Assembly: GCF_018991925.1 (NCBI RefSeq)
Contig: NW_024742338.1
Span: 3,798,261 to 3,862,260 of the forward strand
DNA from: Homarus americanus
Taxonomy: Eukaryota > Arthropoda > Malacostraca > Decapoda > Nephropidae
Length of the DNA stretch: 64,000 nucleotides
Direction of reading: 5' to 3'
In this document: in pieces, positions 1-13,100 of the stretch
Layout of the letters: each line of letters begins with the position of its first letter
Numbering within the stretch: the stretch's first letter is position 1
The notes under the pieces: generated by a model
What the model was told of the DNA's origin: nothing
The model's database searches: none
What the model saw: only the letters and a program-made list of their open reading frames with translations
Translations under genes and position numbers: made by a program

Positions 1-3000
1 TCAGTAATCTGGGAACTTTTCAGAATATTTCTTCAATACACCAACAGCTGAAGTCACCCTTAGTATGAATAACTTTATCTGGTGGTTATATATTTTTTAC
101 TTCTTGCTTTAAAAGGATGAAGTAACTACAGTATAACACATTTTGAGAGAAGCCGTAAGACAATTGTAGAAATGCATTAAGTGGTTTGCTAAGCCTTTTA
201 TCATTGCATAGTGGATTATGTTTATTACTTTTTAAAACTACATCACCCCCATGTTACTGAGAAGTAGTCAGTTTCATGCTGTACACCAGGCATGGGCAAC
301 CCGCAGCTTTGACCTTGTGTTTGTGTGGCCTGTGGGGTGATTGAGAAATTCTATTTATTGTGCCCCACAGGTCAGGTAGATGCAGCCAGTTTATGATGAG
401 TAAAATTATTATTTATTTAAAGAATAATCTTAACACACAATTTGTTACTGTTTCATCACTAAAGAGTAAGTAAATGTAACAGAGAAATAAGTATATGCAG
501 TACTGTATAGTCAACAATTTAAATATTTTAACCTGTGTGAGTTTATGGGCCAAGTTCTGCGCGGTCTGTTTGATGGATTAGCTGCTTTATAGCAGTGGGT
601 CACTTGGGAATTAATAAAGGCCACTAATTACCCTGCAATCGAATTGTTGACCATAGATTCATAATCAGCTTGCTCAGGAGTACCTATACTGAGATTTTCA
701 GAGAAATCAAATTTTTGGCCAAAACTAGCTGCTGAGTGATAAGAAACAGGAATCAGAACCAGACCAGCCACACTGCATCATAACAGAGATAGTCTTGAGA
801 GATTAAAAAATAAATAAAATGAGGACCTAGACACAGATTTTGTAGAGGAACTCATATTAGATGAGTTAATTGTACAGAATTTCCTCCATGCATTTTCTGC
901 TATAAAGTAATAAAAACCATCAGTGAAAACTCAGGTCTTCAGCATTGCCTTGTACAGTACATAATAACAGAGGAGAGGAGGAGGTCTCTGTGGGCCTGTT
1001 CATGATACTACCATCAAATGAGGTACTGTATAATAATAATAATAACATTTTAAAGTGTATTTCCAAGTACAGGCTGTGTAAACCATTTTTATCCTGGACT
1101 TTCAGAATTTTACTCATGAGACCTAACGAGGAATAGAGTCACGAGTCCTCACAAGAAACAAAAGGACCGCTGATGACTTATTTATTAACTTTTATGTGCC
1201 AGGTCTACATCCTTAAGTTTTCCACATGATAGAAACTAGACGTCTCAGATTTTTTTTTTTTTTTTACTATATCAAAATGGACTTGGTTAATAATGCTGAT
1301 GAGAGATTCCAGCATTAGAAATTTTATTCGAAAGGGAAATATGACGACTAGTACGAGCTCTTCGATTGATAGTTCTCACGGTGGCTGGTGTTTATCACAG
1401 CATTTCAATGAACTTCATCTTAACTGGACTTTCTTCATCTGTATCTTAGAACTTTTGAAAAATTCTGTCTTTGTTTCAAATATTTATTATCTACTTCTAA
1501 ATATTATTATTATTTTATTGTTTCCTCTTCATTTGCATTCTGGTTATTTTCATTTGCTCTATTCCTTCTTGCCCCCCCAATCCTTCTCCTGCCTCCTCCT
1601 TCAGGCCACCTCCCTCCCCTCCCCCCCTGGCTAACACCACAGGAGTGACATCCCCTCACATGACAGGTAAAGCCATAGTCTTTACATGAGTGCATGACTT
1701 GTTAAGGCATGTTATAGTAATTCTCTGCTGATGGAGGTTCCTACATTTATTATATAACAAGTTTGTGTGTGTGTGTGTCAGGGGGACCTCAGTATTAATT
1801 GGGAATACAGTCTCTGGACATAGAACATACTCAAGGGTTGGTTATGAGTCAGTGCATGTACAAGAAGAAGTTTTTGCATGAGTCATTCTTCAATAAACAC
1901 AAAATGACTGTCATATATCAGTTGAGGTACGAGTAAAGGATTATCAGTTACAGTACTATGGTTTCTTTTATGTATGCCGTCTCTTATTGTTGGTGTGCAG
2001 AGACAAGTTTGAGCCGTTCACCACAATTATGTTTTTTTTCTGGATAATTCTTAAACAATGCCTCCTGTACATCAGATAATATTCTGAGACATGATAAAAG
2101 CTTCCCTGTTTTTCCCTGTGCAGTAGATGTATTCATTCTTACACATGATCATATGATGAGAAAATTGTGCTACATTTCTTGGTTACATGTGACACTATTT
2201 ACTACTTAATAAGTGTCTTTCAGTCCTTTAAGAAGTATTTGTGAGCTGCATGCTTGAATGGACCAACTTTTTATTGGTTTTAACTTACAGCTATTAAACT
2301 GATCCAACTTAATTCAGTTAAGACCAAAATTCAGGCGACTTTAATCTTGATTTAAGTTTCTTGGTTTTAGTAATACTTGGATGACAATTAGGGGGATTAT
2401 TTTAACCAAGAGTTTAGGTAATGCCATAGATTTTATCAAATGAGAGTGAGAGCTCAGGCTGTCGTTATTCATAGATGGTCAGTACAGTACAGTATTTGAC
2501 AACCTGTGGTGTTTTGTTGTGGTAAAGCAGCTACAGAGTGAATAGGGGAGCTATGTTTTTCTCTTGATTCTGGCCACCCTGTACTGTATGGGACAAGGCT
2601 TGCAGGGATGGAAAAAACAATTGAAGATCTACCAGTTGTTAAAGGTGTTGACTTTGTCCCTACAGTACTGGTAGTATATAAACAAACTCGGTGATACTAG
2701 AGAGAGTAGGCAGAAGAGTGAAGACAAATACATGAGGAATACTGTACTAATAATGCAGAAATTTAAATACTAGGGAAATAAATAAACTGTTTAAAAGTAA
2801 TTATGGAAAAAGGTTAGGTAAGAAAGTGAGTTGCGATTGTTTTGTTTCATTTGCCCCCGCTGATACAACCTGGGGAGTATAATACTTTTTTTTACGAGTG
2901 TATGCATGTATTTGTTTGTGTTTATAAGGGCATGCGACATCAGAATGGTTGAATTTTGATCTCATTGATAAAAAAAAATAACATTCAACTAAAAATTCCC

Positions 3001-3930
3001 AAAAGCATTAATGTTTTTACATGTATTTAAATATGATTAAAGAACTATTTATAATATACTGTTCGGAATATAAAATAAATTAATATCGTAATTGATCAAG
3101 ATTTTATAAATTTGTGTACCGGGTATCTGTGTGAAAAAATAAACAACATAAAAATAGTGACTAAACACAATACAGTGAAACTTCTGTATAATGGACTCTT
3201 ATCTCTATATAGTTCGTTAGATGGAGGTTTCACATATAACGGCCCTCGATATAATGGATTTTCCTCTCCATGTAGTCCGTTAAATAGAGGGTTCACTGTA
3301 TGCACATTTTGTCATGGGGGAGTACACAGGTAAGTTCGTGTTTGAGATTTTAGTACCATTAAAGTCTTATGGAACTCTCTCCCTCCCCGGTAACTTGTCT
3401 CATTTAAGAAAGAGACGGTTGTGCCTAGTAATCCTCTAGTTACTTACAGGGGAGAGTTCGGGTGTTGAGGGGCACTAAGAATTGATCTACCCAGAACAAA
3501 CCTCATTACTATACATTAAGATTTTATTAATATAGTCTACTCCTCACAAGTAATTTATTAATGTTATTTATACTTCATCGACCAATTTACTTTTTAGTGT
3601 AATAACTGTAGATGGATAAGTAGTTATACTACCAGATTTAACTATAGCATATACAGTATTTTGATATAGTTGTAGTGTCCGTGGTTCAGAACAAGGAGTA
3701 GTATGATCTTGCCGTGAACATCAAGTTTTCCCGTAGATTATTAATTATTAAGTTTTTTTTATACTCTAGTAATATTGAGATGATGAGTTGGTAGTGTGTT
3801 TAAGAAATGTTATAAATTTGACGACTACTTGAGTCTTAAAGGGAACAAAGTATTAAAGATGTTACAAGACATCAGAGATATAGGTAATATAATACATTGT
3901 CTAGTTTGGTATCAATCTTGACCATTTCAG
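1..3930. other. Non-coding sequence, probably intronic to the DOCK-like gene
   Basis: No exon could be defended here. The coding exon at 3931 starts inside a codon, so its gene must have earlier exons; most of this stretch is therefore likely an intron. It holds a short pogo-type element at 3173-3298, a GT microsatellite near 1766-1778 and many scattered ACAGT motifs. A pyrimidine tract and AG followed by an open proline-rich stretch at 1605-1666 looks exon-like, but its phase does not join the exon at 3931. Confidence 0.5.
3173..3298. mobile_element. Pogo/Tigger-type MITE
   Basis: The 126-bp block begins CAGTGAAAC and ends GGTTCACTG, giving short terminal inverted repeats, and is flanked on both sides by TA (3171-3172 and 3299-3300). 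CAGTG ends with a TA duplication are the signature of pogo/Tigger elements in the Tc1-mariner superfamily. The inside repeats the theme 'ataatgga...ccgttaaatagagg' and encodes nothing. It is a non-autonomous copy. Confidence 0.6.
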
Positions 3931-4083
3931 GGGTATGTCATTATCAAACTCCCAGTCATCCCTCTCAAGATTAAGCACCTCAGGAAAAGGTTACCCTGGC
4001 ACCCTGCCTCGGCAACATAAGATCTCTTCAACTATTGGGAATGGAACATCTACAAAGTCATCCAAGGAGAAGAAGAGTTTCAG
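3931..4083 (+). CDS. DOCK-like tail, exon a
   Basis: Acceptor ...ccatttcag|g and donor ag|gtagat. The exon begins with the last base of a codon and ends with two bases of the next. It encodes a Ser/Thr/Gly-rich segment starting GMSLSNSQSSLSRLS and ending in the basic run SSKEKKSF. No folded domain is visible. Confidence 0.65.
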
Positions 4084-7000
4084 GTAGATGTTTTTCTTAT
4101 TTTTATTATTACATACTGAACCTGGTTACAGAAACGGTGTTGATTAGTATTATAAATTTGTTTCTTTGCTGTCTTCACGGACAGAGAAACTGAATCATTA
4201 CTTTCAGTCAAAAACATTTTAATGAAGCTTTTTATAGACTTTTTTGGTTGGGTTGACTTCCCGGGCTAATCCTCAACAGACATGTCTGGTGCTAATCAAA
4301 CAAATATACAGTACACCCTTAACTGGCAGCAAAGGAACATGAAGCATCCACTGATGATGGTCTCCTTTTGAGGGTTAAAAAGGAGACTTGGAAGGGACAG
4401 TAGCCACTGAGGGGTGAAAGAGTCTCAGGTCTGGGGATTGAGAACTGGATTCTGCCTGCCAGAGCATTATCATTGGTCCAAACTTTTCCAAGAGTTATGT
4501 ACTGATAGTTTAGTTTTTCTCTCCTCGGTAATGCTCTGTTTGGCTCTTTCTCTCTGTTCAGGAAGAGACAAAATGGAGGCTTTTATTATACATACCTGAG
4601 TTGGGCATTTCATGAAGTGATGTTGAACTGTTTCATCTCAGTATCAAATGTCTATTTGTAGAAGTACTGTAGCTATATATACGTAAAGATAAAAAATTCT
4701 CTCCAGTATGAAGAGTGCTGTAGTGAAGTGGTGCTTTAAGCTGGGTATTACTGAAGTGATATTCATAGAAATATTTATTTTCTGTCCTGTTTCATTGATG
4801 TATGTTTCTATTATAATAAGAGTAAGTATTGTTGGTAAAGCCAAGGGAGTGTTCTTATATACAGTAGTCAGTAAAGCTCCTGGAGGCTTGTTCCTAACAT
4901 GGAAGTGTTGTAACCCAAACTTTTGTTAATTGGGATGTTTCTGTGTAACCAATGACTGACAAGGAAAATAGGTGGTGCAAGATTATTTAGTGCTAAGACT
5001 CATTAACCCCGCACCTTTCTTTGATAACTGTCACTTCTAAGACCCCCTTTTTAAGGACTTGGAGTGTGGGGTGCACAATAAAGTAGCCTCTGTGAGCGGC
5101 AAAATAAAAAATAATAAATCAATGGTTCAACATTAGGGTATTACTGTACTAATTGTTTGTTTAGTACAATACTAGCTGTTGGTGTTGAGGGTAAGCCTAG
5201 GTTATCATCTTGTAGGCTTGGGTCCTCTTGTCTTGTCTTGGGTTATGAAATGGGAGTTTCAAGATTAATCTGTTGATATTTTTTTCTCATACTTATCCAT
5301 GTATGAAATTTTACATCCAGTGTAAAGTGTGTATTTTACTTTTCCCATTAAAAGTACAGTAATGTGTAAAACTTTACTGGTATTATATTAATAATTATTT
5401 TCATGTTTTTTAAAGTCGTATTACATCAATTCATTCATCAGCCGGTTGCTGCGTCGCGAGAGCTTCTCTTCCCAGCGTGAATCATCAACTCAGTGGTTTG
5501 ATCGGTCAGAGCCCCATGCGGTGCCACCTCAGCCAATCATTGAATTGACTGAGCAGGTAACAGTTCCAGTAGGTGTCCAAATGATTTTGTTTTTCATGAC
5601 TGCTTGAAGCATCTAACACTGTCAACATTTGCTGCCCAAGCTTGGTGCTGCCTGCAGATTGTAACTATGGCCCTTTGTTTTGTAACACAATAGGAATAAG
5701 AAGTAATTACTATTTTGTATGGTCAGAATGTAAACAGTTGAAGTACAGGTAATACAGAAAAGAATTTGGGTGGTTAGCAAGAGATGTAGATTTGAAAAAA
5801 GTTGTGAAAGAGGGAGTCGGGCAGGTGTTTTGATGGCTGTGGTAACTGACATATGAATGTGGTGAATTAAATAAAATTGAATGAGAAGACGTGAGAGAAT
5901 TTTGGGCATAGGGTAGAATGGAGAGGTGTGCTGTATAGTTCCTCAAATATTAGTGTGTGAGTTGAGTGTGTAACAGGGTGTCTACTGGTATAAAAAACTT
6001 GGAAAAGGCAGGGGATTTTATTTGGGGTTGGAAAAGCCAGGGAAATTTACAAATAAACCTGGAATTGTATGTGAATTCAATTCTACTTCAAAATATTGTT
6101 TTGACAATAATCTTACCGTAAATTAATGATGTACGTACTTTATAATAGGTAAATAATTAAACTTTTAGGAACAAATTCCAATAATAGTCTGCTCCAATAA
6201 CAAAATTGTTTGTGTACCTGTCATATTTCATGTTAGTGATCAAAAACTAAGTATTACAGGTTATACCTACTAACTCTGCAGTGAGTATTGTCAGAGATGA
6301 ATAGTCCTTATAATTAAGTGACTTTATTTAAGTAGATTATTCCACATATTAATCACGAGTCACATAGGTGGATCAGGAGTGTGATTTTGTTTTTTCTGGA
6401 TTTCTGTTTTTCTTTTTTGTGGGGGGGGGGGGCATCCAGGTCGACCCAAGTGAATCACACAAATCCGAGGAGTTAAATATGGACCGGGGTGGCAAGGTCT
6501 TTGCCAATGTTCATCACTACGCTTGGGGTGGGTCGCGAAAGGGTCTTCAATTTCTTGATTAATATCATTTACATCATCTTTAAATTTCCAAATAGTACTG
6601 TATACAGTATACTATATGTATTATTAAAAACCTCTAATTTTTTTATTGTCATAATAAATACAGAATTAATGTACAGTACCGAGGAGTTAAATATGGACAG
6701 GGGTGGCAAGGTCTTTGCCAATGTTCATCACTAGGCTTGGGGTGGGTCGCGAAAGGGTCTTCAATTTCTTGATTAATATCATTTACATCATCTTTAAATT
6801 TCCAAATAGTACTGTATACAGTATACTATATGTATTATTAAAAACCTCTAATTTTTTTATTGTCATAATAAATACAGAATTAATGTACAGTACCTGAAAA
6901 ACCTGGAAAAGCCAGGGAATTTTGTTTTGTCTGGCCAATAGACACACTGTGTAAGTACAGGTACTGTATATTCTGAAGTCAAACTGCTCTGTGAGATTAC

Positions 7001-9828
7001 CAGGTTAAACAAGATGAGTGAAGATGTGATGGGGTGTACTCAGTGTGTAAGGAGACCATTACTCTTTGCTGATGTAGTATATCTCACATGAGGTAGGCAG
7101 GTCCTTTCAATATTTTTTCAAACACCGTATACAGTAAATATCTTCGTCAATTATGTTGTGATAGGACGATTTTAAAGAACTTAATTGAATTGCATGTACT
7201 GTACTAAAATAACAAATGAATTCTTGTCGTTTTTGTAGTCTGCTGTTTCTCTAAAACCTTTGCCTCTAATAAACTCATTGTCGCTGAAAATGTTCAAAAT
7301 ACTAACTCGGAAAACCCAGACATGTGTTTATTAATGTATATGTTTCTATTTCTAGAGCTTAGTTCACTTTGCTATTGTTTATTACTGTGTTTTAATAGAT
7401 AATATTATTACTCTCAACTCTTATCTTTCTATAAGCTGATTAACAGAATCGCCCTATGCAGAGTTTCCCGACCTTTTATAGTAATGTGGAGAAATACCTT
7501 ACTGTCCCCTTGTTCTTGAAGAAAATATGTATCTTGATTTTACTGTATAACAACATTCTCATTTCTGTTGCATTCATAATATAGGTAAAGATGCAGTTAA
7601 TAAATACAAATAACCATTACAGCATTTTCCTATTTACAGTATATGAATATTTTTACAATAATAATAATATAGATTTCTGCCAGGTAAAATTTTGAATAAG
7701 GACACTTTTTCATTTGTGGCCTTATGTTTTCATTCAGATACTATAAATTCATTGATTTGTTTCTGCCTAAGTAATGGATAATTGGAAGCTGATTAACATC
7801 CCACCTTTTTTTCTTTTTCTTTTCTTTTAGCTGACACCTGAACGCCCAAAGAGAATAGATGCAGAGAGAGATAGATATCTAACACGGCCACGCTCCCTCA
7901 CCATTAGTTCGTCACACTCAGTGACTCCCTCACCATCAATAGGTTCCCGAGAGAGCCTCAGTAAGTGTTTTAGCAAGAAATGCATCGGGTTAATTCATTT
8001 AGTCATCAAATTCTCAATGCTTATAAGCAAACATGTATTTACTGTATAGGTGTAAATATTTAGGTTCTAATGGAAGTACATTTGGGATGAAGGAGATATT
8101 AAGTGGCCATTTACATATTTGTGTACGGAATATATGTGTTACCGGTAATTATTATATGGGGATTCTAATACCCTGTACAGTACTTACGAAAAGTATGTGT
8201 GGTTCAGGTATTAGTGGAAGTTCTAATTACTTGTACAAAGAGTGTGTACAGTATATTAGGCCCAGTAGTAAATTTGGGCTTTGATAGTCATTGCTTGTTA
8301 CAGTCTTACACTAACTAATTTATGACTGGATAATTTGGATTTCCATAAACAGATAGCAAAGTCCAAGGTTCTGGCATCCATCAGTGCAGAATCATTTACT
8401 TATTCCAAGCTATGAGTTATAAGTAGAAGTTATGTTTAATATTTTATTACAGTGAGTACACCGACTGGTTCAGTGTGTGAGGAGGAGGCTCCACCGCCAT
8501 TGCCTGTAAAGTTGCGTGACCAAGATGGTGACAGCGCATCTGTCAGGTTAAGCGCCTTGTCTCTGGTTGCCCCCAAGGTGGGTACAGTTTATGTGTTCAT
8601 TCTAAGACTAGTTGTGAATATGGTACAGTGGGTGAACATTGTATCATAGTGGGCATGTACAATCCATTGGTCACTTATTCAAATCTTCATAGATGAGGTG
8701 ATATATAGTTGATATTTGGTGTGAACCACTACTGTATTATTATTGATGTAACCATCTTCCCCACTGGCTTATCATAAGATACAACTAGTTCACAAATATC
8801 CAGACCATAGAGAGATACTGTACTGTATATTTCTATCCTGCTTCAGTCTGTATGTGATATGTAACACTGGGTCTACTTGCCTGATGTCATGGGTTGTCTC
8901 ATGTAAGCCCCATTGGCAGAATGCACTGTCATATGTACTTCCTGTAGCTCATCATAAAGTATTTATACTGTACACCCTGTACTGTATATGTTTTTATGCC
9001 ATCGCAAGAAGGTCCATTTAGAGTTAACCCCATCTAGTTATATCTCAAAAACTTTTCTCTTATAAAAATTCTTAAAATTACAGTCAGATTGACTTCAATC
9101 TTGGAAAATAGTTTAATCATCAGGTACAGCTGCACTTATTGTTTGGCTGCTGTGGTTCAATAGATGTCAAGATCAAAGCCGAAGGTTGACAGTTCAAAAT
9201 GTTGTGGGGAGCATAACTCTTGTATCAGTACACAAGGGTATCAGTCAACACTAGATTAAGGTCACAGGAAGGTCAAAGGTTAGAACACTAGAAAGTAGAT
9301 CTTGACTCAGTAGTCATTCTGATGAACCCTCACTCGAGTGTTCCATCACTTGATGATACACAGTACAGTAGGATTTCAGGATTAGTCCCTCATTTTACAA
9401 CATGTACTACCCTTTAAGATTTCTTTAACTTCCTGAGCTGTAAATAGTATTAAATTAGTTTAATTCATTATCTTCTTATCATTCACAGAAATGTTAAAAG
9501 CATACTTGATTCTCATAAGTGTAACACCCAACAGTGTCTTTGTAAAACACAATAGCCTCAAAATTATTAGATAATAGAGGCCATAGTTAAGGACACAAAT
9601 CACCTGAGCATTAGATACTTTTTAGACTGGAAGTTAGTGAAAACCTTAACCATATGAATGAGCCAGAAAATATGCTAGTGTTAAAGAAGATATTAGAATA
9701 TCAAAGTTAATGATAACATTTCTCAACAGCCTGTATTTGCCTTTCCCCCGGATCTATCTCCTGAACCCCCACGGAAGCCACCGCGACCTGACAAGAATCA
9801 CAATCATGAAGATCCTTCCCTATTATGA
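3931..9828 (+). CDS. C-terminal exons of a probable DOCK-A/myoblast-city family Rac guanine-nucleotide exchange factor (5' part outside window)
   Basis: Five exons (3931-4083, 5442-5556, 7831-7960, 8453-8577, 9730-9828) join in one frame with matching GT-AG phases and encode about 206 residues of a low-complexity tail ending in TGA. Seen: a Ser-rich, then basic stretch (KSSKEKKSF, RRLLRRESF); an acidic-hydrophobic bridge IIELTEQLTPERP across the second junction; a Pro-rich segment APPPLPVKLRD; and a final PPRKPPRPDK. PxLPxK is the classic ligand of the Crk first SH3 domain, and DOCK1/mbc proteins carry such ligands in their disordered tail after the DHR2 catalytic domain. The LTEQLTP-like and PPPLPVK-like order resembles insect DOCK1 tails as I remember them. 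No catalytic domain is in the window, so the family call is inference. Other Crk-binding scaffolds are possible. Confidence 0.6.
5442..5556 (+). CDS. DOCK-like tail, exon b
   Basis: Acceptor ttcattcatcag|c and donor gag cag|gtaaca. One base completes the Ser codon left open by the previous exon, and the exon ends in phase 0. It encodes RRLLRRESFSSQRESS followed by a Trp-containing stretch and PPQPIIELTEQ. Confidence 0.7.
6465..6892. repeat. Recent 214-bp tandem duplication
   Basis: Two adjacent copies (6465-6678 and 6679-6892), each starting CCGAGGAGTTAAATATGGAC, differ at only a few bases (for example accgggg/acagggg and ctacgc/ctaggc). They lie in an intron between tail exons b and c. The block is bracketed by CCTGGAAAAGCCAGGGAA-like motifs near 6010-6060 and 6897-6925, suggesting an expanded older repeat. 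Overlapping open frames here are by-products of the duplication. Confidence 0.9.
7831..7960 (+). CDS. DOCK-like tail, exon c
   Basis: A strong pyrimidine tract precedes ttttag|ctg, and the donor is ctc a|gtaagt. The exon enters in phase 0 and leaves in phase 1. It encodes LTPERPKRIDAERDRYLTRP and then a Ser-rich stretch with SVTPSPSIGSRESL, which contains several SP/TP proline-directed phosphorylation-type motifs. Confidence 0.75.
8453..8577 (+). CDS. DOCK-like tail, exon d with Crk-SH3 ligand
   Basis: Acceptor ttattacag|tg and donor ccc aag|gtgggt. Its first two bases complete an ATG codon that is internal, not a start. It encodes STPTGSVCEEEAPPPLPVK, where PPLPVK fits the PxLPxK consensus for the Crk N-terminal SH3 domain, followed by LRDQDGDSASVRLS. 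Confidence 0.75.
9730..9828 (+). CDS. DOCK-like tail, terminal coding exon
   Basis: Acceptor tctcaacag|cct in phase 0, followed by 32 codons and TGA at 9826-9828. It encodes PVFAFPPDLSPEPPRKPPRP and then an Asn/His-rich end. PPRKPPRP is a second possible SH3 ligand. Confidence 0.75.
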   Translation, partial: PVFAFPPDLSPEPPRKPPRPDKNHNHEDPSLL

Positions 9829-10190
9829 GAGTGTAGACAACTTACAATGTTAACAGACAATGTAGAAATTTAACAAGTACCAGGATGTGTTTAATGAAAA
9901 GGCCAAGAATTAGAGGTCTGAATGTATCGAGGATATGCTGAAGCAGCGTGCGAAGAAAGAGACTATTAGGGAGATGACATACAGTACAGTAATTGCATGT
10001 TTGGAAGGTCAAGTGATAGTTGAGCTAAGACTACCGGGCACTTCTACCAGCAGGAGAATCTGTGTTGCAGTAGGGTAATGATTCTTTAAAGTTAGTTGGC
10101 CATGATTCTGTAACAGTTAATTTGTTTTTCAAAGATAATTACAGTATTCAATATTTATAAAACAATAATAAATATAAAATGAGAGCGAAG
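9829..10190 (+). other. Probable 3' UTR of the DOCK-like gene
   Basis: AT-rich sequence after the stop. The first good AATAAA is at 10167-10172; another lies near 10641. Which signal is used, and whether the UTR is longer, cannot be told from sequence alone. Confidence 0.4.
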
Positions 10191-13100
10191 CAAAAGTGAC
10201 CACAAGGTATTATTTTATTGTGATGGGTGATAATGTATACTACTGAGAAAATTAATGTTTCTTATGCATGAATTTTGTTTGGTAATGAGTTCTTGGTTAT
10301 ATCCCATGAGTAATATATCATTTTCATTAGAGTTAAGGACAGAGTGATACTACAGTTCAGTGTAGAATATTAACCTTATCCCTAATATGAGTTTCTTTAT
10401 ATAATCTAATTTACTCTTTATGACGATGGAAATGAGAAGAAATGATGTCAGTGAAGTACAGTTATTTCTTGGCATTGACATCATAATGCCTGAAAAGAAC
10501 TTGCTGGTAGTGTACAGTAATGTAATTGAATCCTCTGTGATGATATAATCTTTTGAGTACATTATTGAAAGGTTCATGGTAATTGTATTAAAAAGGTTAA
10601 GTCATTGTACTCAAGGGGTTAAGTCATCATATTCAAGGGGTTAATAAACACAAAATTCAATTGATCAAATCTGGATATACATTTCTGTGAGTGGGAATTT
10701 CTGCTCATGCTCATTCATATGTATATATTTTATTTGTGTTTGTGTGTTTATAATGTTTTGCTGTTATTAATGAATTTTATATATTCTGCACTACAGGTAT
10801 TTTTTTTTTTTTACTTAGGTTTAATATTTGTAGTTTAGTAACACACACAATTGTATGTATGTGTGTGTGTATACCATTCAGGAATATGAAAATCATCAAA
10901 GGATCTGTTTATTAAGGATGATTCGTTATTTATGTTTTCCCTAAGAGCTTTATCTACAGTATATAATGATCAACGTCTGTCTACCTTACTCCAGTCCCAT
11001 CTTAAGAGGATAAATTAGGTGACAGAATATAAGGACCTTGAAAGCTCAGATAAGTCCATTCTTCCTCAACTTCTAAGGAATCAAAATGAATCAGGACTGC
11101 TACACTGCCTGAGTTTTTCATAGATGATTCATTCTAGTAATGTACAGTACAGTATTAATTCAGCGATTTTGTGTATAAGTCTTTGTCATATCATTTGAAT
11201 TTAGATTTCTGCCCTGTAAAGAGCTCTAGTATTATGCAATATTTCATTTTACAGTTTGATTTAATTATACAAATGATGGTTGTACCGTAATAATAAAATA
11301 ATTACCCGAAGTTTATCGAGGTTGATGGACATAAAGAGATTAGACTCTTTTTAATGTCATTTGCCTGATACTAGTGACATGTAGAAGACCTGCTCCCACG
11401 GTGGGGTTCACTTAAGAATGTAGAGAAAGTAATGAATTAGAGCATTTCCGTCACATGTCATGTAGACGATGTACTTTCTGATCTATAGTCATGAGTTGTT
11501 TAAGAATGAGGCTACTACATTGTAATACCACACACACACACACACACACCTTACTTATATAGTTCACCAAGAAGTCTTTCATATATATATCAACACATAA
11601 GATACTAAACTCTGATATTTTTGAGTAACTTTGTTATTAAATTCCAGAGTTATGATATAAAGGTGCCATTATAACTTCCCTGTGGTTTAATGTTTTATAC
11701 TAACCAATCAGGATGAAGTGAAGTTATTGTTTACTAATTATTTGTTGTACACAGATGTTCATATGAAATTAGCCAAAGAGAGTGTCCACTTTGTTTGTAG
11801 AAGAGATTTGCATAAGTTTTACATGAAGATAAAGTTGTTGACTTTTGTACTATATGTATATATTGCTTCTGGTACCCGGTGGAATAAACTTTATTGGTAT
11901 CTCACAAACATCATGGGATTGAGCCGGGCGGAGTTAATCATTGGATGTCTCATTGCTGTGTTGTGGTGAGTTGTTTCAAGGAATCTATCTAATGCTTCCA
12001 CTGATGTGGTATGGTTGACTGTCATGTAGGACTCGGTGAAACTTATTCTAAAGGTGTTTTATGTTCAAGGTAGTAACAGTCTTCTTAAACACTTTACAAA
12101 TATAATACCTTATTCATGATTTCTTAAGGTAATGTTTTGGGACCAACTTGAGGCTTGAATGGCTGATCTTGCTGTGATGGATTGGATGATGTGAGTCATA
12201 TGTTTTATTTTTTTACTCATTCCAGTTAAGGAATTAAGTGGTGGTTCTTGAGTTCATTGAGCAATACTGTACTCTTACCTGCACACTTAGTGGTTATATC
12301 AGCCTTGAAAGTTGTATTTAGCTTTATTAGATCATATACCATTAAAAAATATAATTTAATACATTCCTATTTGGACAGTCTTTGCTATAATTGTAATACA
12401 ATTCACAAATTAATGATTTCTGCTGTATTGTAAGGTTGTTTTGTGGTGATTTTCTTTTTCTCCACAGTATCAGTTAATGAGCAATAAAATAAATATGAGG
12501 GGGGTCATGTTAAAGGGTAAAATTCAGATTCTTTACAGGTGAGTTTAATTGGTGTAATGTAACGTGAGAATAAAATTAATTACTAGATGTTAATGAAAAG
12601 CAGTACTGTACTACCATGTGTTTAGGTCACAATTCAAAGGTAAATTATTAGAGTTGAAATGATAAAAAAGAGAAAACCTTGAAGACTGATAAACATAAGA
12701 TCCACATATTCATTCCTTCAGATAAAATGCCAGTAAACATTCAAAATTTGGTACTGATAATTTTTAGGTGATTTTACTATACATTACAGATTGCATTGTT
12801 GAAATTCAGTAATTTTTGTTTTTACTCTCTACAGAATTTTTTAGTTTTCTTCTCCATCCATTTCTAACTACCAAATTTCAGCCATGTACGAATTGAAACA
12901 TGTTACTGATGAATCAAGAGCTAGAGTTTGTTAGGATTTGTTTTAGAGCTTATTGTCCTGTCCATATTTAATTCACAATTTTTCTTCATTCAGTCAGTCA
13001 TCTGTCATATGTCAGCCAAGGGTATTGTCATCCTTGGTCAGATATAAAATGGACAGTTTCTTCATAGACTTTAGCTTTCATCATTGGTTAAACATGCTCC

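Noticed and set aside
289..330. CAGGCATGGGCAACCCGC resembling a hAT terminus
   Set aside because: The opposite terminus and an 8-bp duplication were not found, so the match alone is too short.
1605..1666. Exon-like segment with a good acceptor and donor encoding PPPSPPPLANTTGVTS
   Set aside because: In its open frame it ends in a phase that does not join the exon at 3931. It would need an unseen intermediate exon, so it was not called.
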